Source of the DNA: a bacterium
GTDB taxonomy: Bacteria; B130-G9
Assembly (NCBI GenBank): GCA_035527515.1
Contig: DATLAJ010000032.1
Coordinates: 1 to 30,453, forward strand
Length of the DNA: 30,453 nt
Direction: 5' to 3'
Made by a program: the position numbers and the translations under genes. The notes beneath the pieces were generated by a model. It ran no database searches and was not told the origin of the DNA. It was given only the letters and a program-made list of their open reading frames with translations. Positions 24,134 to 30,453 of this stretch are shown here, piece after piece; within the stretch, counting starts at the first letter, position 1, and every line of letters begins with the position of its first letter.

Positions 24134-25555
24134 CTAAGGGATCGTGCCTCTTAAATAAAGAGCACCTCGTTTGACCTCAATGTAGATGCCTCCGCGACTC
24201 GTGGCGGCCTTGATCGCGGCTCGAAAGTGGGCCAGCGTCGTGATTGGCCTGTCGTTTATCTGTGTAAGAACATCCCCCCTGCGCAATCCAGCCTTCTCCG
24301 CCGGGCCCCTAGACCTCAGTTTCTCGACGGCGATGCAAGTCCTTCCAGGGCCTCCCAGTCGGCCCCTTGCGAGCGCTACCTCCTCAACCCAGAAGCCGAG
24401 CCACTCGTAGCACAACTGCCGGGCGAGCTTGAGCGGAAACTGCCTTCCCCGCACCGCAACCGTGAGCAGCGCGCCATTTCGGCTGATCGTGAGCGGGATA
24501 CTGTCCGTGGCTTTGTAGTCCTTGAGCCTTGCCCTGAACTCGCGCTCGGAACAAACGCTGGCATTGCCGATCCTCTCGATGTGATCTCCCGTCTGAATGA
24601 GGCCATTTGCGGGCCCTTTTGAGAACACAAAGGTAACGATAACCGCCGTAACAGGACCCTCTCCGGACGATACGGAGCGAATCTTGAGAAGCTGCATCGT
24701 CTCGGTCGAAATGCCCAGCCAGGGAACGTGAACCTCGCCGTATGACAACAGGTCCTCAACCACCCGCACCGCCCGGTCAATTGGTATTGCAAACCCCATC
24801 CCCTCGGCCGCGTTCAGAATGGCGGTGTTGATTCCCACGACCCGACCGGTCAGGTTGATGAGCGGTCCACCTGAGTTACCCGGGTTGATCGCCGCGTCGG
24901 TCTGAATAAGGTCGTAAAGCGCTTCGTTTTTGGCCTCATCGGACCCAAGATCGACGTCGCGGTGCAGCGCCGAGACCACCCCAGTCGTTACGGTCTGAGA
25001 ATAACCGTATGGGTTGCCAATGGCGATGATGGTCTCTCCGATCATGAGGTCTTTGGCCGTCCCGATCTCCGCGTATGGCAACGGCTTTGCGCCCTCGATC
25101 TTCAGCACAGCGATGTCGGACTTGACGTCCCAGCCGACCAACTGCGCCTCATAGACACTTCCGTCCGAGACCTTGACCGAGATTCTCGAGGCCTTTCGGA
25201 CAACGTGGGCATTAGTCAGGATGTGGTTTTGGTCGTCGATCACGACGCCGGAGCCCAGGCTGGTCTCCTTCTCAGTTCGGCGAAGCGGGGTGTGCATAAA
25301 AAGGTGATCGAAAACGTCGTCCCCGAAGAGGTAGGAGCGCTGGACTATCCGCTCGGTGCTGATGTTGACAACGGCGTCGCGGGCCGCCCGAACGGCCAGG
25401 ACAACCGGCGTCTCGCGGATGCTGTGTGCAGCAGCTGTCTCTTCTGCCTTCGAGCGGGCACCGACTGCCAGGGCCATGACGACGCATACCGCTACGGCAA
25501 CCACCTCACGTCGTCTGGGAACAGTGCCAATTGGGTGCATTTTAGAGAATATCAT
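24134..25555 (-). CDS. HtrA/Deg-family periplasmic serine protease with two PDZ domains
   Basis: A 473-residue envelope quality-control protease. A signal or anchor segment spans about 17-33 (REVVAVAVCVVMALAVGA). The trypsin-like domain has its triad at H117 (ILTNAHVV), D147 (DVKSDIAVLKI) and S228 (INPGNSGGPL), with IAIGNPYGYSQTVTTGVVSA between. A loop YLFGDDVFDHLF is of the regulatory LA-loop kind. PDZ1 runs from about 263 (VPWLGIS) with FSKGPANGLIQTGDHIERIG. PDZ2 runs from about 375 (YEWLGFWVEEV) with SRGPAEKAGLRRGDVLTQIN and ends at the C-terminus. Domain order matches DegP/DegQ. The start is ATG 25555 with a weak ribosome site; ATG 25540 is an alternative. The leuC-family gene follows closely on the same strand and may be cotranscribed. 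Confidence 0.94.
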   Translation of the reverse strand: MIFSKMHPIGTVPRRREVVAVAVCVVMALAVGARSKAEETAAAHSIRETPVVLAVRAARDAVVNISTERIVQRSYLFGDDVFDHLFMHTPLRRTEKETSLGSGVVIDDQNHILTNAHVVRKASRISVKVSDGSVYEAQLVGWDVKSDIAVLKIEGAKPLPYAEIGTAKDLMIGETIIAIGNPYGYSQTVTTGVVSALHRDVDLGSDEAKNEALYDLIQTDAAINPGNSGGPLINLTGRVVGINTAILNAAEGMGFAIPIDRAVRVVEDLLSYGEVHVPWLGISTETMQLLKIRSVSSGEGPVTAVIVTFVFSKGPANGLIQTGDHIERIGNASVCSEREFRARLKDYKATDSIPLTISRNGALLTVAVRGRQFPLKLARQLCYEWLGFWVEEVALARGRLGGPGRTCIAVEKLRSRGPAEKAGLRRGDVLTQINDRPITTLAHFRAAIKAATSRGGIYIEVKRGALYLRGTIP

Positions 25556-25593
25556 TTCAGCCTAATACTACACAATGTCTCAAGCTGACAACA

Positions 25594-25611
25594 GCTTCTT
25601 GGGGCGTTTTC
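25594..25611. repeat. 18-bp direct repeat, left copy
   Basis: The sequence GCTTCTTGGGGCGTTTTC is repeated exactly at 25965-25982. The two copies bracket the hairpin cluster, 371 bases apart from start to start. It lies just upstream of the HtrA gene, on its 5' side. Confidence 0.9.
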
Positions 25612-25653
25612 GTAATCGTGCCCGGGCCTGCTCAACTGACGGCGTTCTTCCCG

Positions 25654-25854
25654 CATCCCCGCAAGGGGATGAACGTGAGTAGCCGTAGGTGAAACCTACG
25701 GATCAGGGTCAGAGAAGGAAAGGAAAACAGCCCTGAAAGGGCTGAACATAGCTCTGTGGACGGGCTGTGCGACCCCTTCGGGGTCGCGAGCATACCGACG
25801 TGAACGGATTCCGTAGGTTCCACCTACGGCTACTATTGTGGCCCCCCTTCGGGG
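25654..25854. repeat. Cluster of six short perfect hairpins in a gene-free region
   Basis: The 508-base gap 25556-26063 contains no gene that I can support. Within 200 bases there are six perfect hairpins: CATCCCC/GGGGATG at 25654-25671 with a GCAA loop; CCGTAGGT/ACCTACGG at 25683-25701; CAGCCCT/AGGGCTG at 25728-25744; GCGACCCC/GGGGTCGC at 25769-25787; CCGTAGGT/ACCTACGG again at 25811-25829; and CCCC/GGGG at 25844-25854. The two CCGTAGGT elements are inverted copies of each other, sharing AGTAGCCGTAGGTG with flanks. Loops are mostly GAA or TTC. Such short palindromes resemble REP sequences, which are spread by RAYT (Y1-type) transposases; none is encoded in this window. The rest of the gap (25870-25964) is A+C-rich with no visible structure. 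Confidence 0.85.
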
Positions 25855-25964
25855 AACCGAAACACACCATCACGTCAATCCTAATTCCACTTTTGTTCTT
25901 CACCAAAACCAAAACCCACAGCCAACAACACAACACTCCTTAATCAAAAAATACGAAAACTCCT

Positions 25965-25982
25965 GCTTCTTGGGGCGTTTTC
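25965..25982. repeat. 18-bp direct repeat, right copy
   Basis: An exact copy of 25594-25611 (GCTTCTTGGGGCGTTTTC). The bases on either side differ between the copies, so the identity is confined to these 18 bp. It lies about 80 bases before the iron-sulfur flavoprotein gene. Confidence 0.9.
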
Positions 25983-26063
25983 TAGATAGACGACCGCACG
26001 AGTATGCGATACTCTTCAACATGTTTTTCGTGTTCTTGTTGACAAACGTGAGGAGAGAGCACC

Positions 26064-26621
26064 ATGAGAGTCATCGCGATCGTTGGTAGCCCAAGGGAGA
26101 ACAGCAACTCGGGCATTCTGGCCGAAGAGGTTCTGAGCGCAGCAGCCGAAGAGGGCGCCCGGACACAAGCGTTCTACACAAAGGACATGAAGATGTGTGG
26201 GTGTCAGGGATGCGCTGCGTGTAGCAAAGAGGGACGCTGCGTTCAGGAGGACGACATGACGCCGCTTTACGGCGAGATCGAGGCCGCAGACGCGGTGGTT
26301 TTCGCCTCGCCCGTGTATATGTGCGGCATGACCGGGCAATTGAAGCTCGTCCTGGACAGGATGTTCGCCTTCTTTGGCCCTGATTTCAGCAGTCGGCTAC
26401 CAAAGGGCAAGCAGCTTGGTCTGGTATTCACGCAGGGCTCGCCCAACGCGAAAGACTATGCCGATTACTTTGAGTCTGTGGGCGAGATACTGCACAATCT
26501 TGGGTTTGAGAAGCCAGAATCGATCGTCATCGGCACTGGCCTGGGTCCCGCCGGTCAGGCCGTTGAGCGAAAGGAGCTTCTCGATTCCGCCCGCGACCTG
26601 GGCAAGCACCTTGTGAAGTAG
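26064..26621 (+). CDS. Iron-sulfur flavoprotein / NAD(P)H-dependent FMN reductase family
   Basis: A 185-residue flavodoxin-fold redox protein. The FMN phosphate loop is GSPRENSNSG (residues 8-17). FASPVYMCGMTGQLKLVLDR is the second FMN-binding loop and helix. A compact cysteine cluster follows the second strand: C47-x2-C50-x2-C53-x5-C59 (GCQGCAACSKEGRC), then QEDDM. The CX2CX2CX4-7C spacing is the 4Fe-4S motif of iron-sulfur flavoproteins (Isf) described from methanogens, so this protein probably carries both FMN and a cluster and moves electrons in an anaerobic or microaerobic cytosol. Partners and substrate are unknown. ATG 26064 has GAGGAG at a good distance. It follows the hairpin cluster and lies 147 bases before proS. 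Confidence 0.9.
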   Translation: MRVIAIVGSPRENSNSGILAEEVLSAAAEEGARTQAFYTKDMKMCGCQGCAACSKEGRCVQEDDMTPLYGEIEAADAVVFASPVYMCGMTGQLKLVLDRMFAFFGPDFSSRLPKGKQLGLVFTQGSPNAKDYADYFESVGEILHNLGFEKPESIVIGTGLGPAGQAVERKELLDSARDLGKHLVK

Positions 26622-26695
26622 GCGCGACATGACGTCGTAGTCCAAAAGCTTGCCGGATGCACGCTTGGTTAGTATTATTCCCTCGACCGGAGCCT

Positions 26696-26721
26696 GTCCG
26701 ATCTGTTCGGTCGAATCGGAC
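26696..26721 (+). promoter_or_regulatory. Hairpin in the 5' region of proS
   Basis: GTCCGAT at 26696-26702 pairs perfectly with ATCGGAC at 26715-26721 around a 12-base loop. It lies about 50 bases upstream of the proS start and has no following T-run. I see no T-box consensus, so I record it only as a possible leader structure. Confidence 0.25.
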
Positions 26722-26768
26722 GGCATGGTGGTTAGAAAGTGCGTGGACTTTGTCGAGAGGGCTTAGGT

Positions 26769-28475
26769 ATGAGGTTTAGCGAGGCGTTCATTCCAACGCT
26801 TAAAGAGGCGCCGGCGGACGCAGTCAGCGAGAGTCATAAGCTAATGGTTCGGGCGGGGATGATAAGACAGGCTGCGTCCGGGGTCTATTCCTACCTGCCG
26901 TTTGGCTATGCCGTGGTGCAGAAGTTGAAGAGGATTGTTCGCGAGGAGATGAACCGGGCGGGCGGCCAGGAATTTCTTCTCCCCGCGCTTCAGCCGACTG
27001 ATATCTGGCAGAGAAGCGGGCGACTCGAGGCCTATGGCGAGGACGTCTTCCGCTTTCGCGACAGGCACGGCCACGAGATGCTCTTGGGGCCTACGCACGA
27101 GGAGATCATCACGCTCATCGTCGCGAACGAGATCCGCTCGTGGGCAGACTTACCAAAGATGTTCTATCAGATTCAGACCAAGTTTAGGGACGAGCCGCGG
27201 CCGCGATTCGGCGTGTTGCGGACGCGAGAGTTCACGATGAAAGATATGTACAGCTTCGATGCGGACCAGAAAGGTCTCGACAGGAGCTATCAGAGGATGT
27301 TCGAGGCGTATTGTGCGATCTTCGACCGGCTCGGCGTTGCGTACGAGGCGCTCCCGACATCGGAGACGGGAGCTATCGGAGGGAGCGAGTCGCACGAGTT
27401 CGTTGTGGTGGCGGCCTCGGGCGAGGACCGTCTCGTCAAATGCCCAAAATGCGGCTTCGCATCGTTTCCGGGCGAGGGCGAGTGCTTGGCGCCGGCTCAG
27501 CCGCCGGTGCGAGGGGAGTGTATCCTCGAGGAAGTATCTACTCCTGAGATGACAAGGGTCGATCAGGTTACTGAATTTCTGGGTGTCGGCACGGAGAAGC
27601 TCATCAAGACTATGATTCTTAAGAGCAGCGACGGCGGCCTGCTAGCGGGGCTTGTCAGAGGCGATCACGAGCTCAACATGACGAAGATGATGCGGGCAGT
27701 AGGCAGTAAAACACTCGAGCTCGCCTCGGCTGCCGACATCGAGTCCGCCACTGGCGGGCCGATGGGGTTTACCGGGCCGGTCGGGCTTTCGGGGATGAGG
27801 GTCTATGCCGATCGAGCTCTTGAGGGCGAGACATGCATGGTCGTTGGGGCAAATAAGAAGGATGCGCACTACGTCGGCTGCGAGGTGGGGAGGGATTTTA
27901 CGCCGGACAAGTTCGTTGATATTAGAAAGATTGTGCCGGGCGATCCCTGTCCCAAGTGCGGTGCAGCGCTTGGGCGTGAGACGGGCATCGAGGTTGGGCA
28001 TATATTCAAGTTGGGCACGACGTATAGCGAGGCGCTGTCGGCCAAGTTCACTGACAAAAGTGGCAGCGTGAAGCCGATACTCATGGGCTGCTATGGCCTT
28101 GGGATCGAACGGACAGTGGCGGCTGTGATTGAGCAGAGCCACGACGAGCGTGGCATCATCTGGCCAAAGAGCCTCGCCCCATATTCGGTCATCGTGGTCC
28201 CCATGCAATCGACCGAGGGCAGGCTGATGGAGCTGGCCGAGAAGTGCTATGCTATGTTGACGGAGGCTGGGGTTACGGTGTTGCTTGATGACCGTAATGT
28301 CTGGCCGGGCGTTAAGTTCGCGGATGCGGACCTTCTGGGCATCCCGACGCAGATTATCCTGGGCAAGAGGAGCGTGAGCGAGGGCAAGATCGAGCTCGTG
28401 GACCGCAAGACCAAACAGAAGCGGTTCATGCCGATTGATGTGGCTGCTGAGGCGCTTGTGGCCGCAGTTCGATGA
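26769..28475 (+). CDS. proS: Prolyl-tRNA synthetase, bacterial type with editing insertion
   Basis: Charges tRNA-Pro; 568 residues, the length of bacterial-type ProRS with the cis-editing (YbaK-like) insertion between motifs 2 and 3. It begins MRFSEAFIPTLKEAPADA, followed by SHKLMVRAGMIRQAASGVYS. Motif 1 includes NRAGGQEFLLPALQP. GPTHEEIITLIVANEIRSW and FRDEPRPRFGVLRTREFTMK form motif 2. The insertion has KCPKCGFASFPGEGEC and VTEFLGVGTEKLIKTM. GIEVGHIFKLGTTYSEAL and motif 3 GCYGLGIERTVAA follow, then the anticodon domain starting SLAPYSVIVVPM. I use ATG 26769, as the family starts with this segment; the frame is open ten codons further upstream without family similarity. Its own ribosome site (TTAGG) is weak. 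Confidence 0.98.
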   Translation: MRFSEAFIPTLKEAPADAVSESHKLMVRAGMIRQAASGVYSYLPFGYAVVQKLKRIVREEMNRAGGQEFLLPALQPTDIWQRSGRLEAYGEDVFRFRDRHGHEMLLGPTHEEIITLIVANEIRSWADLPKMFYQIQTKFRDEPRPRFGVLRTREFTMKDMYSFDADQKGLDRSYQRMFEAYCAIFDRLGVAYEALPTSETGAIGGSESHEFVVVAASGEDRLVKCPKCGFASFPGEGECLAPAQPPVRGECILEEVSTPEMTRVDQVTEFLGVGTEKLIKTMILKSSDGGLLAGLVRGDHELNMTKMMRAVGSKTLELASAADIESATGGPMGFTGPVGLSGMRVYADRALEGETCMVVGANKKDAHYVGCEVGRDFTPDKFVDIRKIVPGDPCPKCGAALGRETGIEVGHIFKLGTTYSEALSAKFTDKSGSVKPILMGCYGLGIERTVAAVIEQSHDERGIIWPKSLAPYSVIVVPMQSTEGRLMELAEKCYAMLTEAGVTVLLDDRNVWPGVKFADADLLGIPTQIILGKRSVSEGKIELVDRKTKQKRFMPIDVAAEALVAAVR

Positions 28476-28518
28476 TGGTCTCGCCGAGATGTCAAAACTG
28501 TAGGTAGAGGTGTGAAAC

Positions 28519-28884
28519 ATGAAACGATTGTTTTCCAAGAGAGCTCTGGCCGCCTGCATTGTTGCGGCCTGCCTTCTTTCGATTGCCGGATGTCGGACCA
28601 AGATAGGCAAGATAGTCGCCAACCCTGACCAGTTCAAGAACAAACAGGTAGTTGTCTATGGCGAGGTAGCGAGGAAGTTACCGATCCCGTTCTTCGAGAA
28701 CGCTGCCTACCTTTTGAAGGACAAAAGCGGCGAGATGTGGGTTCTGACCAAGCGGGCCTACCTTCCAGAAGTCGGCCAATGGCTGAAGGTAACCGGAGTA
28801 GTTGAGGCTGGGATAAGGGTCGGCCCGAAGGAGTTTGGGCTCGTTCTGTCGGAGCAAGAGAAACAGACCATCAAGAGCAAATAG
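28519..28884 (+). CDS. Small lipoprotein with an OB-fold-like domain
   Basis: A 121-residue lipoprotein: residues 1-25 form a signal with lipobox LSIAGC (Cys25). The mature part reads as one small beta-barrel: GKIVANPDQFKNKQVVVYGE, AAYLLKDKSGEMWVLTKR and GQWLKVTGVVEAGIRVGPKE. The pattern 'NP..y.gk.V.v.G.V.......f..y.l.D..G.i.v.t......G..v.v.G.v' is common in bacterial OB-fold (nucleic-acid-anti-codon-like) lipoproteins of unknown function. ATG 28519 has AGAGG about 9 bases upstream. It lies between proS and the glycosyltransferase on the same strand, with short gaps (43 and 80 bases), and may be part of a proS operon. No specific role can be stated. Confidence 0.75.
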   Translation: MKRLFSKRALAACIVAACLLSIAGCRTKIGKIVANPDQFKNKQVVVYGEVARKLPIPFFENAAYLLKDKSGEMWVLTKRAYLPEVGQWLKVTGVVEAGIRVGPKEFGLVLSEQEKQTIKSK

Positions 28885-28964
28885 CGACTCGAAAGAGCCG
28901 GCTAGCTCGCCGGGACCGGTCGTAAGTTGTAAGCGAGAGGTTCGCGGTTGCGGGTTGGAGGTGA

Positions 28965-30119
28965 TTGAACCTATCAGATTTGATGCGCGGAGTTTTCCCT
29001 TTGGCGGCACGGACTGATTGTAGGTATTTCATGGGCGAGAAGCCGTGCGTTTTCAAGCGCACGTGCGATGGCTGCCCGCACTATGAGCCAAGAGGTGTGC
29101 GCGTCCTTGTGATAAAGCTCGCCGCCGTGGGAGACGTTCTGAGAACAACGCCACTGCTCAGGGGGTTGAAGGCGAAATACCCCTCATCTTTCATAACCTG
29201 GCTCACAGACGCAAAAGCGGCGGAGCTCCTGCGCTGCTGTGATCCGATCGACGTCCTGCTGCCCTACTCATTGGAGAGCGTCGTGAGGCTGCTGGCGGAG
29301 CGGTTTGACCTTCTGATCTGCCTGGATAAGGAGCCACGGGCGGCAGCTTTGGCGAGCCGGATACAGGCTCAGGAGAAGTTCGGGTTCGGGTGGTCGCTGG
29401 ACGGTGTAGTGGCTCCCCTTGAAGAGCTTGCTAACTACGCATACAGACTCGGTTACGACGACGACCTGAAGTTTCACAAGAACCAGAAGAGCTATCAAGA
29501 GATAGTCTTTGAGGCGTGCGGACTTGATTACGAGCCAAGTTACGAGTACGTGTTGACGTTGCCCGAGGGCGCCAGGGCGAATGCGAGAAGGACGTTGGAG
29601 AAGCTCGGAGTGAGCCGCGATGACGTCGTGGTCGGGCTGAACACCGGTGCTGGAGAGCTTTTCGCGACGAAGGTCTGGCCGGAGCGGCATTTTGTTGAGC
29701 TTGCCAAGATGCTGCGGGAGCGGCAGGGCGCGGTTCCACTGCTGCTAGGAGGGCCGCTTGAGGTCAAGCGGAACAAACGTATAGCTGAGGCGTGCGGCGG
29801 CGTCGCCATAGACTCCGGCTGTGGGCATTCGCTGACCGATTTCGCTGCCCTTGTCGCCTGCTGTAGCGTCGTTGTCTCGGCGGATACGCTGGCAATGCAC
29901 CTTGCGATAGGGGCCAAAAGGCCTGTAGTCGTGGTAATGGGACCCACGTGTCCGGAGGAGATCGAGCTCTACGGTCGGGGCACAAAGATCGTGTCGGGTG
30001 CGCCATGCGCCCCCTGCTACCGGCAAACCTGCGACAAGGGCCACATCTGCATGGAAGACATCTTAGCTGAGGAGGTGCTCGGGGCCGTTGCCGAGCTGCT
30101 GCGGGTCAATGCTAGATGA
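28965..30119 (+). CDS. Glycosyltransferase family 9 (heptosyltransferase-like) with Cys-rich N-terminus
   Basis: A 384-residue GT-B glycosyltransferase of the ADP-heptose:LPS heptosyltransferase family, which builds the lipopolysaccharide core or a related surface glycan on the inner face of the membrane. The N-terminal nucleotide-fold motif is VLVIKLAAVGDVLRTTPLLR (about 47-66). NTGAGELFATKVWPERHFVE holds the conserved 'G......K.Wp...f' region, and DTLAMHLAIGAKRPVVVVMG the donor-binding loop. Before the fold is a cysteine-rich leader, DCRYFMGEKPCVF and TCDGCPHY, and near the C-terminus SGAPCAPCYRQTCDKGHIC. These cysteines could bind a metal. The start is TTG 28965, placed at the end of GGAGGTGAT, an extended match to the 16S 3' end; ATG 28983 is an alternative. 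The stop overlaps the tsaE start by four bases (ATGA). Confidence 0.88.
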   Translation: MNLSDLMRGVFPLAARTDCRYFMGEKPCVFKRTCDGCPHYEPRGVRVLVIKLAAVGDVLRTTPLLRGLKAKYPSSFITWLTDAKAAELLRCCDPIDVLLPYSLESVVRLLAERFDLLICLDKEPRAAALASRIQAQEKFGFGWSLDGVVAPLEELANYAYRLGYDDDLKFHKNQKSYQEIVFEACGLDYEPSYEYVLTLPEGARANARRTLEKLGVSRDDVVVGLNTGAGELFATKVWPERHFVELAKMLRERQGAVPLLLGGPLEVKRNKRIAEACGGVAIDSGCGHSLTDFAALVACCSVVVSADTLAMHLAIGAKRPVVVVMGPTCPEEIELYGRGTKIVSGAPCAPCYRQTCDKGHICMEDILAEEVLGAVAELLRVNAR

Positions 30120-30453
30120 ATGTGCAAGCAAAAACAGCCCCCCGTGCCTCTTGCGAACAGAAAGAACACGTGATCAACGCGCCGCCAGATGTTTTTGGCT
30201 CGTTTGAGACCGGCTCAGCCCAGGAGACGCAGGAGTTAGGTGAGCGCCTCGGCACATTGCTGCAATCGGGGGACGTTGTCCTTCTGTTTGGCGAGCTGGG
30301 GGCGGGCAAGACAGTATTTGCAAAGGGGATCGCTTCTGGGGTAGGCATAGCGGCCGATCAGGTTACAAGCCCGAGCTTCACCCTGATGAACGTGCATGAG
30401 GGCAGAATGCGCATGATACATCTCGACCTGTACCGCATCGAGACATTCGCCCA
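30116..30453 (+). CDS. tsaE: tRNA threonylcarbamoyladenosine biosynthesis ATPase TsaE, N-terminal part (cut by window edge)
   Basis: The ATPase that works with TsaB and TsaD in making the t6A modification at position 37 of ANN-decoding tRNAs. The 112 codons present include a variable N-terminus of about 30 residues, then SAQETQELGERLGTLLQ and the Walker A loop LLFGELGAGKTVFAKGIA (about 56-73). VTSPSFTLMNVH and MIHLDLYRI are the conserved 'SPTFTL' and 'H.DLYR' motifs. The gene continues past the right edge. ATG 30116 overlaps the glycosyltransferase stop codon in an ATGA arrangement, which implies translational coupling, although the N-terminal 30 residues are unusually long and a later start (for example GTG 30169) cannot be excluded. 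Confidence 0.92.
   Translation, partial: MNVQAKTAPRASCEQKEHVINAPPDVFGSFETGSAQETQELGERLGTLLQSGDVVLLFGELGAGKTVFAKGIASGVGIAADQVTSPSFTLMNVHEGRMRMIHLDLYRIETFA

Noticed and set aside
25654-25854. CRISPR array
   Set aside because: The palindromes differ in sequence and spacing; there are no direct repeats of constant length separated by unique spacers, and no cas genes.
26622-26768. T-box riboswitch upstream of proS
   Set aside because: One 7-bp hairpin is present, but no T-box consensus, specifier loop or antiterminator could be recognised.
27642-28643. 333-codon open frame on the minus strand over proS
   Set aside because: It is antisense to proS motif 3 and the anticodon domain; the composition is typical of a shadow frame.
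28898-28913. Terminator after the small lipoprotein gene (CCGGC/GCCGG hairpin)
   Set aside because: The stem is short, no T-run follows, and the downstream glycosyltransferase is close enough for read-through.

Overview
The window looks like a piece of chromosome from an uncultured, didermic (Gram-negative-type) bacterium of moderately high GC content. LolA, a family 9 (heptosyltransferase-like) glycosyltransferase, a periplasmic HtrA protease, two lipoproteins and a signal-peptide-bearing protease all imply an outer membrane. RNase Y, ZapA and the order thrS-infC-rpmI-rplT are broadly bacterial. I cannot name the phylum from the sequence alone.

Layout. Bases 1-4.5 kb are on the minus strand: the start of lolA, a PaaK/CapK-like adenylate-forming enzyme, a CaCA cation antiporter and an aminotransferase, with degenerate repeats between them. 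From 4.7 to 7.6 kb on the plus strand is an accessory island: one polypeptide joining a beta-class DNA methyltransferase to an Mrr-like nuclease domain, then two overlapping genes of the DUF1828 type and an uncharacterised partner. From 7.7 to 11.7 kb on the minus strand are a GlcD-like FAD oxidase, coaE, a GlmU-like left-handed beta-helix acyltransferase and a glutaminyl-cyclase-like M28 lipoprotein. A SUMF1-domain membrane protein follows on the plus strand.

The core of the window is a plus-strand translation and division block from 13.2 to 22.7 kb: tRNA-Val(GAC), thrS without a TGS domain, infC with an apparent AUA start codon, rpmI, rplT, an acidic coiled-coil protein, zapA, a structured RNA that resembles 6S RNA, rny, a YmdB-type phosphoesterase and a secreted C25-like protease. 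Then come, on the minus strand, an orphan LeuC-family dehydratase large subunit and an HtrA protease. A 500-base gene-free stretch full of short perfect hairpins lies inside an 18-bp direct repeat. The window ends on the plus strand with an iron-sulfur flavoprotein, proS, a small OB-fold-like lipoprotein, a Cys-rich family 9 glycosyltransferase and the start of tsaE.

The best candidates for new biology are the methylase-nuclease fusion with its two-gene neighbour, the non-canonical start and C-terminal repeat of infC, the zapA-rny RNA, and the hairpin cluster at 25.6-25.9 kb. All calls come from reading translations and base pairing by eye; no database search was possible.
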